48,487 bases of DNA from CAZHWR01 sp964536085 (GTDB lineage Bacteria > Bacillota > Clostridia > Oscillospirales > Ruminococcaceae): the NCBI GenBank assembly GCA_964536085.1, contig CAZHWR010000011.1, positions 1 to 48,487 on the forward strand, written 5' to 3'. Below are positions 40,419 through 48,220 of this stretch, piece after piece (the stretch's first letter is position 1; each line of letters begins with the position of its first letter). The notes beneath the pieces were generated by a model. The model was not told the origin of the DNA. It made no database searches and was given only the letters and a program-made list of their open reading frames with translations. The position numbers and the translations under genes were made by a program.

Positions 40419-41249
40419 ATGAAAAAACTATTATCCGCATTTGCTATTTTGCTATGCATAGGTACAATTGCAACTATTCCTATGCCGCAAACTCCTTGCA
40501 TACCCATAGTATCTGCTGCTGCCAGCAAAAGCAAAAAAGTAGCCCTAAATAAAACAAAATTAACTCTGTATACTGGTAAAAGCTATACTTTAAAACTGAA
40601 AAACAATAAAAAGAAAGTAAAGTGGAGTTCCTCCAAAACAAACATTGCCACCGTGTCTTCAAAGGGTAAGGTAAAAGCAAAAAAAGCCGGTAAAACGACT
40701 ATTACCGCAAAAGTCGGAAAAAAGAAATATAAATGTAAGGTAACTGTTAAGGTAAATTATGGCAGTATCAAAGGAACTGTAACCTATTATTATTTAGGAA
40801 AGGATTACCGATATGGTGATTCGAAGGCAACGGTTGTCGTGGTCAATACGGACGGCTCTGCAAAAAAAGTAAAATTTAAAAATCCTTTTTATATTCAAGA
40901 TAATACAGCATACCTAAATAAAAACGGAGTGTATATTGCTTCATGTGATGGATATGGTAATTACGAATTAAGCAAAGTTCCTGTTGGAAAATACAGAATA
41001 TTCATAGTCTCTAGGAAGGTTTCTTCTTATAAACTCTCACCTTTTGATAGCTATAAGGATTATGACCCTAGCAAAATGGTTGAAGAAAATCGCCAAAATG
41101 CGATTTCTTCAATGACAAAATATACAAACACCAAAGCTGGAAATATTTTTGGCGAAAGTATCAAATACTATGAATTTGTTTATGGCGATAATAAATTGGT
41201 CACAAAAAACAATACATTGAATTTCTCATTTGATTTCCTTACGTATTAA
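40419..41249 (+). CDS. Secreted protein with Big_2 Ig-like domain and carboxypeptidase-regulatory-like domain
   Basis: A 276-residue protein: signal peptide (residues 1-33, cleavage around VSAAAS), then a Big_2 domain at about 38-110 with the usual VALNKTKLTLYTGKSYTL, VKWSSSKTNIATV and TITAKVG blocks, and a region from about 112 (GSIKGTVTYYYLGKDYRYGDSKATVVVVNTDGS) that looks like a carboxypeptidase-D regulatory-like beta sandwich. AAGGAG precedes the ATG by eight bases. Codon use is more AT-rich than most of the window, hinting at recent transfer. Its role on the surface is unknown; likely controlled by the divergent XRE regulator. Confidence 0.8.
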   Translation: MKKLLSAFAILLCIGTIATIPMPQTPCIPIVSAAASKSKKVALNKTKLTLYTGKSYTLKLKNNKKKVKWSSSKTNIATVSSKGKVKAKKAGKTTITAKVGKKKYKCKVTVKVNYGSIKGTVTYYYLGKDYRYGDSKATVVVVNTDGSAKKVKFKNPFYIQDNTAYLNKNGVYIASCDGYGNYELSKVPVGKYRIFIVSRKVSSYKLSPFDSYKDYDPSKMVEENRQNAISSMTKYTNTKAGNIFGESIKYYEFVYGDNKLVTKNNTLNFSFDFLTY

Positions 41250-41270
41250 CTTTTTCGTCTGCAAGCACAA

Positions 41271-41315
41271 ACAGCGCCCCGCGCATCGGCTCTTGTCCGT
41301 TGCGCGGGGCGCTGT
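41271..41315. terminator. Hairpin between the Ig-like protein and M15 peptidase genes
   Basis: Perfect 15-bp GC-rich inverted repeat (41271-41285 / 41301-41315) with a 15-base loop, lying between two convergent genes. A T-run is weak on both sides, so it may end or protect transcripts. Confidence 0.55.
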
Positions 41316-41333
41316 GATTGTATCCGCTTGTCT

Positions 41334-42098
41334 CTACTTTTGCACCGTCTGCATATATTCTTCTAAGCAAAGTCCCGAATCATAAATCTTTTTGGCGTTT
41401 TCTTTGCCCACATATCTGTAATGCCATGGCTCATAGGTTATTTCGGTTATATCCTCCTTACCCTTAGGATAACGCAAAATAAAACCGTACTTATAAGCAT
41501 TTTCCGACAGCCATTCAAACTCGCCAGTATTTTCAAATTCTTCCGTCAAATCATCATGCTCAGTGTACCAGTCTGCCGAAACCAAATCCGCGGCAAGCCC
41601 TGTGTTATGTTCACTTTTGCCGGGCTTTTGAATATTGAGCGCAGTCTCTGCTCTCGCTTCTTTTTCGGTCATGCCCCCCTCTTTCAGCTTTGCAACATTG
41701 TTTTCAAACAGGTTTCTCTGGTACTCAATAGTTCTGTAGGTGGAAACAATGTAAAGCTGATTTCCCGATTCCTCTGCAGCCTCGAGAAGACTTTTAAAAT
41801 CATCCGCTGCCTTTTTATGGAACTCTTTTCCTTCTTCGATTTCAACCGTTTCGGGGCTGTAGCTACTGGGTAAACTGAAATAGCCGTTCACCAAAAACAG
41901 CGCCCAATCGTCACTGTCTTCGGACGGAAGCGATATTACCGATGAACTGGTGGGTTTAATATATGCAACGGATGTTGTGTTCTCCGTAGTCTGCCCGTCC
42001 TGAGAATCAACGCTTGCCGTATTCGCAGAACCACCCGCACATCCGCACAGCAAAACAGCACACAGCGCCGCTGCCACGGCGATCTTAACTGATTTCAT
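41334..42098 (-). CDS. M15-family D-alanyl-D-alanine carboxypeptidase lipoprotein (VanY-like)
   Basis: A 254-residue lipoprotein: lipobox LLCGC with Cys at residue 20, an acidic linker, then a peptidase M15 domain (about 95-250). Zinc and catalytic motifs are SEHNTGLAADL (about 161-171, SxHxxGxAxD) and EPWHYRYVG (about 227, ExWH). It should trim the terminal D-Ala of peptidoglycan stem peptides outside the membrane. There are no other vancomycin-resistance genes nearby, so a housekeeping wall-remodelling role is likely. Promoter TTGCTA-17-TATAAT at 42184-42212. Confidence 0.92.
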   Translation of the reverse strand: MKSVKIAVAAALCAVLLCGCAGGSANTASVDSQDGQTTENTTSVAYIKPTSSSVISLPSEDSDDWALFLVNGYFSLPSSYSPETVEIEEGKEFHKKAADDFKSLLEAAEESGNQLYIVSTYRTIEYQRNLFENNVAKLKEGGMTEKEARAETALNIQKPGKSEHNTGLAADLVSADWYTEHDDLTEEFENTGEFEWLSENAYKYGFILRYPKGKEDITEITYEPWHYRYVGKENAKKIYDSGLCLEEYMQTVQK

Positions 42099-42183
42099 TT
42101 GCTATAATCAAACCTTTCATTCGCCGTATATGTTTTCACGGCATATTTGCGCGGGAAAAGTCATACCACGCACAATAATATAG

Positions 42184-42212
42184 ATTATACACTAATCCCG
42201 GCGATATAGCAA
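42184..42212 (-). promoter_or_regulatory. Promoter of the M15 peptidase gene
   Basis: On the minus strand: TTGCTA (42207-42212), 17 bases, TATAAT (42184-42189). Confidence 0.65.
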
Positions 42213-42334
42213 GTCCGATCGCCGTATCTAAATCAGATATGCGCACAATTAAATCGCCGTTTATTTATACTGAACACATCCGGGATAATATCAGCAAAAA
42301 GATTCCGCTCATCGCTTTTAACGCAGCGGAGCAT

Positions 42335-42490
42335 CTATATATTCATTTCCCCGCCGGGGAACAATATTTTAATTTCGGGATCGTCATCGCATATAACGCT
42401 TTCCTCTGCTTCTATCTGCGTGTTTTCAAGCTGCAATATCATTTCTGTCATCTTGTTAAACAGCAGATAATAGCCTGACTTATAATCCAT
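42335..42490 (-). CDS. Small 51-residue hypothetical protein
   Basis: A 51-residue protein, MDYKSGYYLLFNKMTEMI at its start and acidic toward the end (EAEESVICDDDPEIKILF). An amphipathic helix is likely in residues 5-30. AGAAAGGAAAGG is five to six bases upstream of the ATG, which is good support for a real gene. It resembles short helical proteins often found near mobile or accessory genes in Clostridia, but no function is known. It points the same way as the M15 peptidase gene, with a 236-base gap that includes the peptidase promoter. Confidence 0.6.
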   Translation of the reverse strand: MDYKSGYYLLFNKMTEMILQLENTQIEAEESVICDDDPEIKILFPGGEMNI

Positions 42491-42710
42491 TGTAACCTTT
42501 CCTTTCTTTTAAACTACCGTACTTTACTGACACCTGACAGGATATCCGTTTTAAATTTCCGGTGCTGATAATAACTTAACCGTTTAATTTTATAAAATGT
42601 ACGCTTAACCAGATGCAATTTTTGCTAACAGCACAAAGTTAAACATAGACCGATTTCTAAAAATATATGATTATTTAATCAAAATATTTGTAAGATAATA
42701 ATTCTATTTA

Positions 42711-42771
42711 ATTCTATTTAAGAATTAAAATGATATTTAAAAATATTTTGATTCTATATTAGAATTAAAAT
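42711..42771. repeat. Two 21-bp near-identical repeats with internal dyad, upstream of the ABC importer
   Basis: ATTCTATTTAAGAATTAAAAT (42711-42731) and ATTCTATATTAGAATTAAAAT (42751-42771) differ at 2 positions and start 40 bases apart; each begins with an ATTCTA...AGAAT dyad (perfect in the second). Extra half-sites ATTCTA at 42701 and TTAGAATTATAGAA at 42791-42804 flank them. They look like tandem operators of an unknown regulator. The 42491-42873 interval has no gene. Confidence 0.6.
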
Positions 42772-42873
42772 AGCAAAATCTCATGTTATTTTAGAATTAT
42801 AGAAAATTTGTAATTGCGCAAAACATGTTTTCAAAATTATTAAAATCAGTATTTTATTAAGGAGGAAAATATA

Positions 42874-43848
42874 TTGAGATTTAAAAAAATTATAGCGGCG
42901 GCTCTGGCGGTAATAACCGCAGCAGGCGTTATGGCCGGATGCTCATCGTCCGACGCCGAGAGTGCTAACACCACCGCTGAGAAAAAAATCACACTCGCCT
43001 ACCAATACGGAATAGCCTATGCTCCGGTTATGGTAATGGAGCAACAGAAGCTCTTGGAAAAATATCTTCCCGATTACACAATCGAATATCAGGTTATAAG
43101 CTCCGGATCAGCTATAACCGACGCGGTCGCAGCCGGAACCCTTGACGTGGCTTACGTCGGATACGGTCCCGCCATCACAGGCGCAGCATCCAGTCTTTGG
43201 AAGATCTACTCCGCTATCGGAGGCGCTCCGAACGGACTTATCACTAAAGACACATCGATAAATTCGCTCAAGGATTTTACTTCCGGTCAGCAGATAGCGC
43301 TCGTTAATATCGGCAGCGCGCAGCACATAGTTCTTGCGATGGCATGCGAACAGGTTTTAGGAGACGCAAGAGCTCTTGACGGCAACATCACCGCAATGGC
43401 GCATCCCGATGGTCTTCAAGCTCTTTTGAACGACCAGGTAACCGCGCAGGTGACCGCGACTCCTTACCTTGAACAGGGACTTGCCGATTCTGACGTTCAC
43501 GAGATCGAGGAAGTCCGCAACGCTTTTCCCAAAGGCTGCCCGTTTATCGTAGGTACTACAACACAGGCATTTCACGACAATACCGAGGCTTACGAGGCTT
43601 TGATAAAAGCTACAAATGAAGCTATGGAATATGTCAACAACAATCACGAAGAGGTTGCCGAGTTGCTTTCTGAATCGACCGAGATCGAAAAAGACGATCT
43701 GGTTTCATATCTAGCACAGGACGATGTATTTTTCCAGTCCAATGCCACAGGAATACTCGAGGTCGCCCAGTTTATGAAACGCGCCGAGTTTATCGAAACC
43801 GAGATAACCTCTTTGAGCGACTTGGCGTACGATAACGTTACAGAATAA
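42874..43848 (+). CDS. ABC importer substrate-binding lipoprotein (SsuA/TauA/NMT1-like)
   Basis: A 324-residue lipoprotein: lipobox VMAGC with Cys near residue 22, then a type II periplasmic-binding fold. Family features include QYGIAYAPVMVMEQQKLLEKYLP near residue 40 and SGSAITDAVAAGTLDVAYVGYGPAI near residue 75. This group brings in nitrate, sulfonates, taurine, thiamine precursors or similar compounds. The start is TTG with AAGGAGG eight bases upstream. A stem-loop follows before the permease gene, as expected when this component is made in excess. Confidence 0.88.
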   Translation: MRFKKIIAAALAVITAAGVMAGCSSSDAESANTTAEKKITLAYQYGIAYAPVMVMEQQKLLEKYLPDYTIEYQVISSGSAITDAVAAGTLDVAYVGYGPAITGAASSLWKIYSAIGGAPNGLITKDTSINSLKDFTSGQQIALVNIGSAQHIVLAMACEQVLGDARALDGNITAMAHPDGLQALLNDQVTAQVTATPYLEQGLADSDVHEIEEVRNAFPKGCPFIVGTTTQAFHDNTEAYEALIKATNEAMEYVNNNHEEVAELLSESTEIEKDDLVSYLAQDDVFFQSNATGILEVAQFMKRAEFIETEITSLSDLAYDNVTE

Positions 43849-43877
43849 TAACTGTTATTCCGATTTTTCATTTTGCA

Positions 43878-43923
43878 CCGAAACGAGCATGAAGTTATAA
43901 GCTTCATGTTCGTCGGGTTTCGG
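43878..43923 (+). promoter_or_regulatory. Stem-loop between substrate-binding protein and permease genes
   Basis: ACGAGCATGAAG pairs with CTTCATGTTCGT (one G-U) around a TTATAAG loop, and the flanking CCGAAAC can pair with GTTTCGG. No T-run follows, so it is likely a partial terminator or mRNA-stabilising structure that sets unequal gene output. Confidence 0.6.
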
Positions 43924-44040
43924 AAATGTCGAAATTTGCGATTTGAAACTGTTTGGATGCAAATTCACTCTAAAGACCGCCAAACCCGCGGTATGGCAAA
44001 CGCTTTTGTTTAAAATAAAAAAAACTAACGGAGTTACAAA

Positions 44041-44826
44041 ATGAAAAAAACAAACTGGGTCAGAAATATTGTTCCCAAGCTGCTCTTTTTAATAGCAATC
44101 GTTGCGGTTTGGCAATACATATACAGCAAGGGAATTTACGGAAAAGCGATATTTCCTTCCATTCCGCAAATCGGTAAAGCCTTTATTAAAGGCTTTACCG
44201 AGGGCGAAATGCTTTTAGTTATAAAAAACTCGATGGCTTCGATATTTCAGGGACTTTTTTACGGTGTTGTGCTTGCGTTTTTTCTGTCGGCATGCGCAAT
44301 TATATCCAAAACGTTTTACTCTATATACAGCATGATTGTCGCGGTTTTGGATCTTCTGCCGGGCATTGCGATAATGCCCGTAGTCATGGTATTGGCAGGG
44401 CTTGACAACACCATGCTCATAATAATGATACACTCGATAATATGGCCCGTTTCCAGAAATATAATCGACGGCTATCATTCAACGCCTAAGCTGTATGTTG
44501 AAATGGGGCAAAACATCGGTCACAACAAACTTTCAATAATACCGGGAATTTACTTTCCGTCCTCCCTGCCGCATATTTTTTCAGGACTCAAAACAGGCTG
44601 GGCAAGAGCATGGCGCGCATTCATAAGCGTTGAAGCTGTTTTTTCCGCCACCGCCTCAAAGGGCGCGGGAATCGGAGCATACATAATGTTTCAGAAAACA
44701 GCGATAAAGTATGACAACGTTTATTCCGCGCTTATTGTAATTATGATAATAGGAGTTATAATAGAATACCTCATTTTTGCAAATATAGAGAAAATAACAA
44801 TAAGAAAGTGGGGTATGGTAAGATGA
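44041..44826 (+). CDS. ABC importer permease (SsuC/TauC-like)
   Basis: A 261-residue BPD-transporter permease with about six membrane segments. The ATPase-contact (EAA-like) loop is YHSTPKLYVEMGQNIGHNKLSIIPGIYFPSSLPHIFSGLKTG (about residues 143-184), with the conserved G in NIG. It pairs with the substrate-binding and ATPase genes on either side; its stop overlaps the ATPase start (ATGA at 44823-44826). The start ATG follows ACGGAG about seven bases upstream. Confidence 0.9.
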   Translation: MKKTNWVRNIVPKLLFLIAIVAVWQYIYSKGIYGKAIFPSIPQIGKAFIKGFTEGEMLLVIKNSMASIFQGLFYGVVLAFFLSACAIISKTFYSIYSMIVAVLDLLPGIAIMPVVMVLAGLDNTMLIIMIHSIIWPVSRNIIDGYHSTPKLYVEMGQNIGHNKLSIIPGIYFPSSLPHIFSGLKTGWARAWRAFISVEAVFSATASKGAGIGAYIMFQKTAIKYDNVYSALIVIMIIGVIIEYLIFANIEKITIRKWGMVR

Positions 44827-45617
44827 GCGAAGCTATCTTAAAAGTTAAGGAGCTTTCAAAATCCTACGTAAATCAGACAAAAAACAGCTCGAGCATTAAC
44901 AATGTTCTGAATGACATCGAGCTTGAAGTAAAGCCGGAAGAGTTCCTTTGCATATTGGGCCCGTCCGGATGCGGCAAATCCACTCTGCTCAGATGCATTG
45001 CAGGCTTTGAGGATTACGAAGGAACGATTGAAATCAACGGCAAAGTTAAAACTAAACCGGACACTGACAGAATAGTTGTTTTTCAGGACTTCAACCAGCT
45101 TCTTCCGTGGAAAACGGTTGAAAAAAACGTACAGTATCCTCTCAAACTCAGCAGGCTGCCGAAGGATGAAAGAAGGTCGCGGTCTGACGAATATATAGAA
45201 ATGGTCGGGCTATCGGCTTATAAAAAATTCTATCCCCATCAGCTTTCGGGCGGAATGAAACAGCGCGCCGCAATCGCGCGATCGCTCGCTTTAAAGCCCA
45301 ATCTGATACTGATGGACGAACCGTTCGCAAGCTTGGACGCTATGACGAGAAACAAGCTTCAGGCGGAGCTTTGGCAGATAAAAGAGCGTGAAAAAACCAC
45401 GGTTATTTTTATAACGCACAACATTCAGGAAGCCTTGTGCCTCGGCACGCGCATTATTATGATGAACCGTTTGGGAAAAATCCAAAACGACGTTGCCAAT
45501 ACGCTTCCAAAGCCGGTAACTCCGGCAACTCCCGGTTACGCCGAACTGTGGAACATGTTCCACGAGCAGCTCAACATCGCAGAGGAAAGCCGCAAACAAT
45601 CCGAACCAACCGTGTAA
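44823..45617 (+). CDS. ABC importer ATP-binding protein (SsuB/TauB-like)
   Basis: A 264-residue ATPase. Walker A GPSGCGKST near residue 45, Q-loop FQDFNQLLPW near residue 83 (typical of the nitrate/sulfonate/taurine class), signature LSGGMKQRA near residue 140, Walker B LILMDEPFASLD near residue 162. ATG at 44823 is used, overlapping the permease stop by four bases; a GTG at 44808 lies inside the permease gene. The substrate of the complex is not known from sequence; no sulfatase, sulfonate or thiamine gene is nearby. Confidence 0.92.
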   Translation: MSEAILKVKELSKSYVNQTKNSSSINNVLNDIELEVKPEEFLCILGPSGCGKSTLLRCIAGFEDYEGTIEINGKVKTKPDTDRIVVFQDFNQLLPWKTVEKNVQYPLKLSRLPKDERRSRSDEYIEMVGLSAYKKFYPHQLSGGMKQRAAIARSLALKPNLILMDEPFASLDAMTRNKLQAELWQIKEREKTTVIFITHNIQEALCLGTRIIMMNRLGKIQNDVANTLPKPVTPATPGYAELWNMFHEQLNIAEESRKQSEPTV

Positions 45618-45673
45618 AATCAACTGTTTTTAACAAATGATTGCTTAAAATATCCCAAAAAAACATGTAATAT

Positions 45674-45733
45674 AAGCCGGCGCTGTTTGGGCGGATTCTC
45701 GAAAAGAAGAATCGTCATTAAGCGTCGGCTTTC
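45674..45733. other. Imperfect hairpin region downstream of the ABC importer
   Basis: AAGCCGGCGCT (45674-45684) pairs with AGCGTCGGCTT (45721-45731) with a smaller ATTCT/AGAAT stem inside. It could end the importer transcript or be a small RNA. The 45618-45878 interval holds no gene. Confidence 0.35.
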
Positions 45734-45761
45734 ACGTTATCATTTGACCGAAGCGCTATTT

Positions 45762-45792
45762 AAAAAGCTCCCTTATAAAAAGGGAGCTTTTT
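45762..45792. terminator. Bidirectional terminator between the ABC importer and ABC exporter-like groups
   Basis: AAAAAGCTCCCTT (45762-45774) and AAGGGAGCTTTTT mirror each other around a short A/T loop. T-rich on both strands. Confidence 0.85.
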
Positions 45793-45878
45793 AAATAGTG
45801 CGTATACGCCAAATACGCCCACAAGAGCCGAAGAATATTTCGGCAAATAATATGTGCTGCGGTTTAGGGGTATTTCTT

Positions 45879-46526
45879 TCAAGCCGACTGTGTCTGGTTT
45901 ATTATCCTGCCGTCCTGCATGCGGAATATCTCGTCGCACAGGCTTTCTATATCCTCTTTATTGTGACTTGCGATTAAAATAGTCGCCCCGCGCTGTTTTT
46001 CATCAAGCAGAATATCGCGTATACTCTGCACGCCGCTTTCGTCCAGCGCGTTTGTCGGCTCGTCTAAAATCAGAAGCTCCGGGCTTTCCATAAGCGCCTG
46101 CGCCAGCACTATACGCTGTTTCATTCCAAGCGAGTATTTACGAATCGGTCGCCTGTCCTTGGGGTCGAGTCCAACACGCTCAATCGCCGCGCTTATATCC
46201 TCCCTGCTGATTTTTTTGCCGTATTTTGTAAGCAGCGTCAAGTTTTCCATACCGGTGTAATTCTGCCAAAGACCGGCGTTTTCAATTACCACACCTAGAC
46301 TTTCAGGAGACGAAATATCTTTTCCGATTCGTTTTCCGTCGACGCTGACCTTTCCTTTAGACGGTCGCATCAGCCCGCATATTGCGCGAAACAGCATGGT
46401 TTTTCCCGAACCGTTCGCGCCGACAAAGCCGTAAATTTTATTTTTTTCAAGTGAAAGATTTATATCGTCCAAAACCGTGCGGCCTTTTAATTTTTTTGTG
46501 TAATTATCAATCTGAATGTACGCCAT
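45879..46526 (-). CDS. ABC transporter ATP-binding protein (ABC-2/export-type)
   Basis: A 215-residue ATPase of the BcrA/CcmA-like export class. Walker A GANGSGKTM near residue 36, signature YSLGMKQR near residue 134, Walker B ELLILDEPTNALDE near residue 153, H-loop SHNKED near residue 187. It lacks membrane segments and would pair with the two upstream membrane proteins. AAGGAGG lies inside the 3' end of the upstream gene, and the ATG follows that gene's stop directly, so translation is coupled. Confidence 0.9.
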   Translation of the reverse strand: MAYIQIDNYTKKLKGRTVLDDINLSLEKNKIYGFVGANGSGKTMLFRAICGLMRPSKGKVSVDGKRIGKDISSPESLGVVIENAGLWQNYTGMENLTLLTKYGKKISREDISAAIERVGLDPKDRRPIRKYSLGMKQRIVLAQALMESPELLILDEPTNALDESGVQSIRDILLDEKQRGATILIASHNKEDIESLCDEIFRMQDGRIINQTQSA

Positions 46527-47348
46527 TTAGTCGTCCTCCTTTTTCTGAATAGATATGTCCATTCTGTTTATTATAATCAAGCCGCAAATTAAAACCGCAA
46601 GGCAGATAACCGCAAAATACGCTATTGTAAACGAATGGTCAAACTTCTGCACTTTCATCACTCTCATCGCAGGCAACCAGCTTTCCTGTGAAAAGTTGTG
46701 CCATGACGGAATGAGGTTTGCGATAAAATTGAATCTGAAGCCCGGCCCGAGATTTTCCGGGTCGTACGCAAGCACCGAAAACACCATTCCCGCCAAAACG
46801 GCGTTTACGGCGGTAAAAGCGTATGAGCTGCCCACAACGACCGTTAAAATATTGAGTATCAACGCCAGCGTAAAATATATCAGCGCGTGCGCAGACGCAA
46901 TCTTAGCTGCAACCCAAACAGCTTCGCTAACACCTGTAATTTCGGCGCCATGCATAATCAGTACGGCAAAGCCGCCGGCAAAAAACAATCCTGCAAACAC
47001 AACGGAATAAACAAACAATACGGCGCACTTTTTCAAATACCAGCTTGTTCGGCTTTTGCCTCTGGTAAAAACATAAACGCAGGTGACTGTAAAGTCGTTT
47101 GAAAAAAGGCTTCCGAACATCACCTCAAACAGCGTAAACGGAAAAAGACACATCAATATGTAAATAAAATGCTCGCTTTTCAGCTCGGCTCCCATTGTAA
47201 GGCCGTTTGCAAACGCTTCCTCAAATTGCAGCGCCCCGCCGGAGCTTGGCGGCGGTGTGAACACCCCCGCCGCTGCCGAAAAAAGCAGCGCTGCAACTAA
47301 AATCGGCGAAAGCAGCTTTAAAATCAGAATTATCCTTGATTTAAGCAT
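46527..47348 (-). CDS. ABC-2-like membrane protein
   Basis: A 273-residue protein with about six hydrophobic segments (residues 10-28, 55-75, 100-125, 140-165, 175-195, 245-265). No known motif beyond the general ABC-2 permease layout, and similarity to its upstream neighbour is only in topology. Its gene lies between another such membrane protein and the ATPase, so it is very likely one of two permease subunits. Confidence 0.75.
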   Translation of the reverse strand: MLKSRIILILKLLSPILVAALLFSAAAGVFTPPPSSGGALQFEEAFANGLTMGAELKSEHFIYILMCLFPFTLFEVMFGSLFSNDFTVTCVYVFTRGKSRTSWYLKKCAVLFVYSVVFAGLFFAGGFAVLIMHGAEITGVSEAVWVAAKIASAHALIYFTLALILNILTVVVGSSYAFTAVNAVLAGMVFSVLAYDPENLGPGFRFNFIANLIPSWHNFSQESWLPAMRVMKVQKFDHSFTIAYFAVICLAVLICGLIIINRMDISIQKKEDD

Positions 47349-47362
47349 AATCAGTTACCATT

Positions 47363-48220
47363 TTACACCATTTTGTCGCGCCGCGATGCGTAAACAGCCG
47401 CCGCGCAGGAAAACACAAGCAAAAACGCCGCCTCGCCGACGAACACATACCACGAATAATGCAGTCCGTAGGATTCCACCATCAAAAAGCTGTTGAGCGC
47501 GACGTTCGTTTGATCCATCGTCCGCTCCGTTCCGGCATTTACATATCCGTCGATAAAATTCATGAGCATGTAAAACAAATACGGCGCGGCAAACGAAATA
47601 AGGCGAAAGCGGTTTACGATAAACGATAGCCCCGTCGCCGCGGCGGAAAGCAATCCGAAAAACGCCGAGAACATAACCGCAAAGAGCATATTGTATAAAT
47701 ACGGATGCGTGTCGAACAAAAGCGGCAGAGGAACAGAAGCAAGCTCCTGAAAATAATAGCCTTGTCCCCCCGCAGGAGTCAGCGAAAGGTCGTTGAGCGC
47801 CGAGCTCTGCTCAAAAAAGCAGCAGCACAAAAGCTGATTTATCAAAAGCGGAATGAGTATCGCAAGAAATGTTCCGCAAAAAGCGGCGGTAAGCTTTGCG
47901 GAAAAATAATACGCGGGCTTTGTTCTGGTAAACGTTATCGAAAGCATCTTTGCCTTCAAATCGGATATATAGCTGCCCGCAAACGGAAGCGCGCAGACTA
48001 TCGCCGCTATTCCCACAATAGCCAGCCCCGCGACCGTTTCCCTTTGGGAAAACATCATCGCCGCCGAGGGAATGTCGATAATATCCTTGCCCGCGTACTG
48101 ATTAAGCACGCCGGTAAACCATTTTATATTGTAATATGTAAATATCAGCAGAGCCGCCCAAAAGCCTGCGCCCGTGAACAGTCTGCGAAATTCTACTCTA
48201 AGGGTTTTTGCAAAGCTCAT
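47363..48220 (-). CDS. ABC-2-like membrane protein
   Basis: A 285-residue protein with an N-terminal helix (residues 15-30), several more hydrophobic segments (about 65-85, 115-140, 170-200, 210-225) and a C-terminal one (255-278). A long extracytoplasmic loop comes between the first two. Likely second permease subunit of the ABC exporter-like complex. Its start overlaps the stop of the upstream, partly visible gene by four bases (48217-48220). Confidence 0.75.
   Translation of the reverse strand: MSFAKTLRVEFRRLFTGAGFWAALLIFTYYNIKWFTGVLNQYAGKDIIDIPSAAMMFSQRETVAGLAIVGIAAIVCALPFAGSYISDLKAKMLSITFTRTKPAYYFSAKLTAAFCGTFLAILIPLLINQLLCCCFFEQSSALNDLSLTPAGGQGYYFQELASVPLPLLFDTHPYLYNMLFAVMFSAFFGLLSAAATGLSFIVNRFRLISFAAPYLFYMLMNFIDGYVNAGTERTMDQTNVALNSFLMVESYGLHYSWYVFVGEAAFLLVFSCAAAVYASRRDKMV

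Noticed and set aside
41334..42098. Vancomycin resistance locus
   Set aside because: The M15 peptidase is VanY-like, but no vanHAX or vanRS genes are nearby and such peptidases are common housekeeping lipoproteins.
42239..42478. 79-codon plus-strand ORF
   Set aside because: It is the opposite-strand image of the 51-residue gene at 42335-42490, which has a proper ribosome binding site; this ORF has none.
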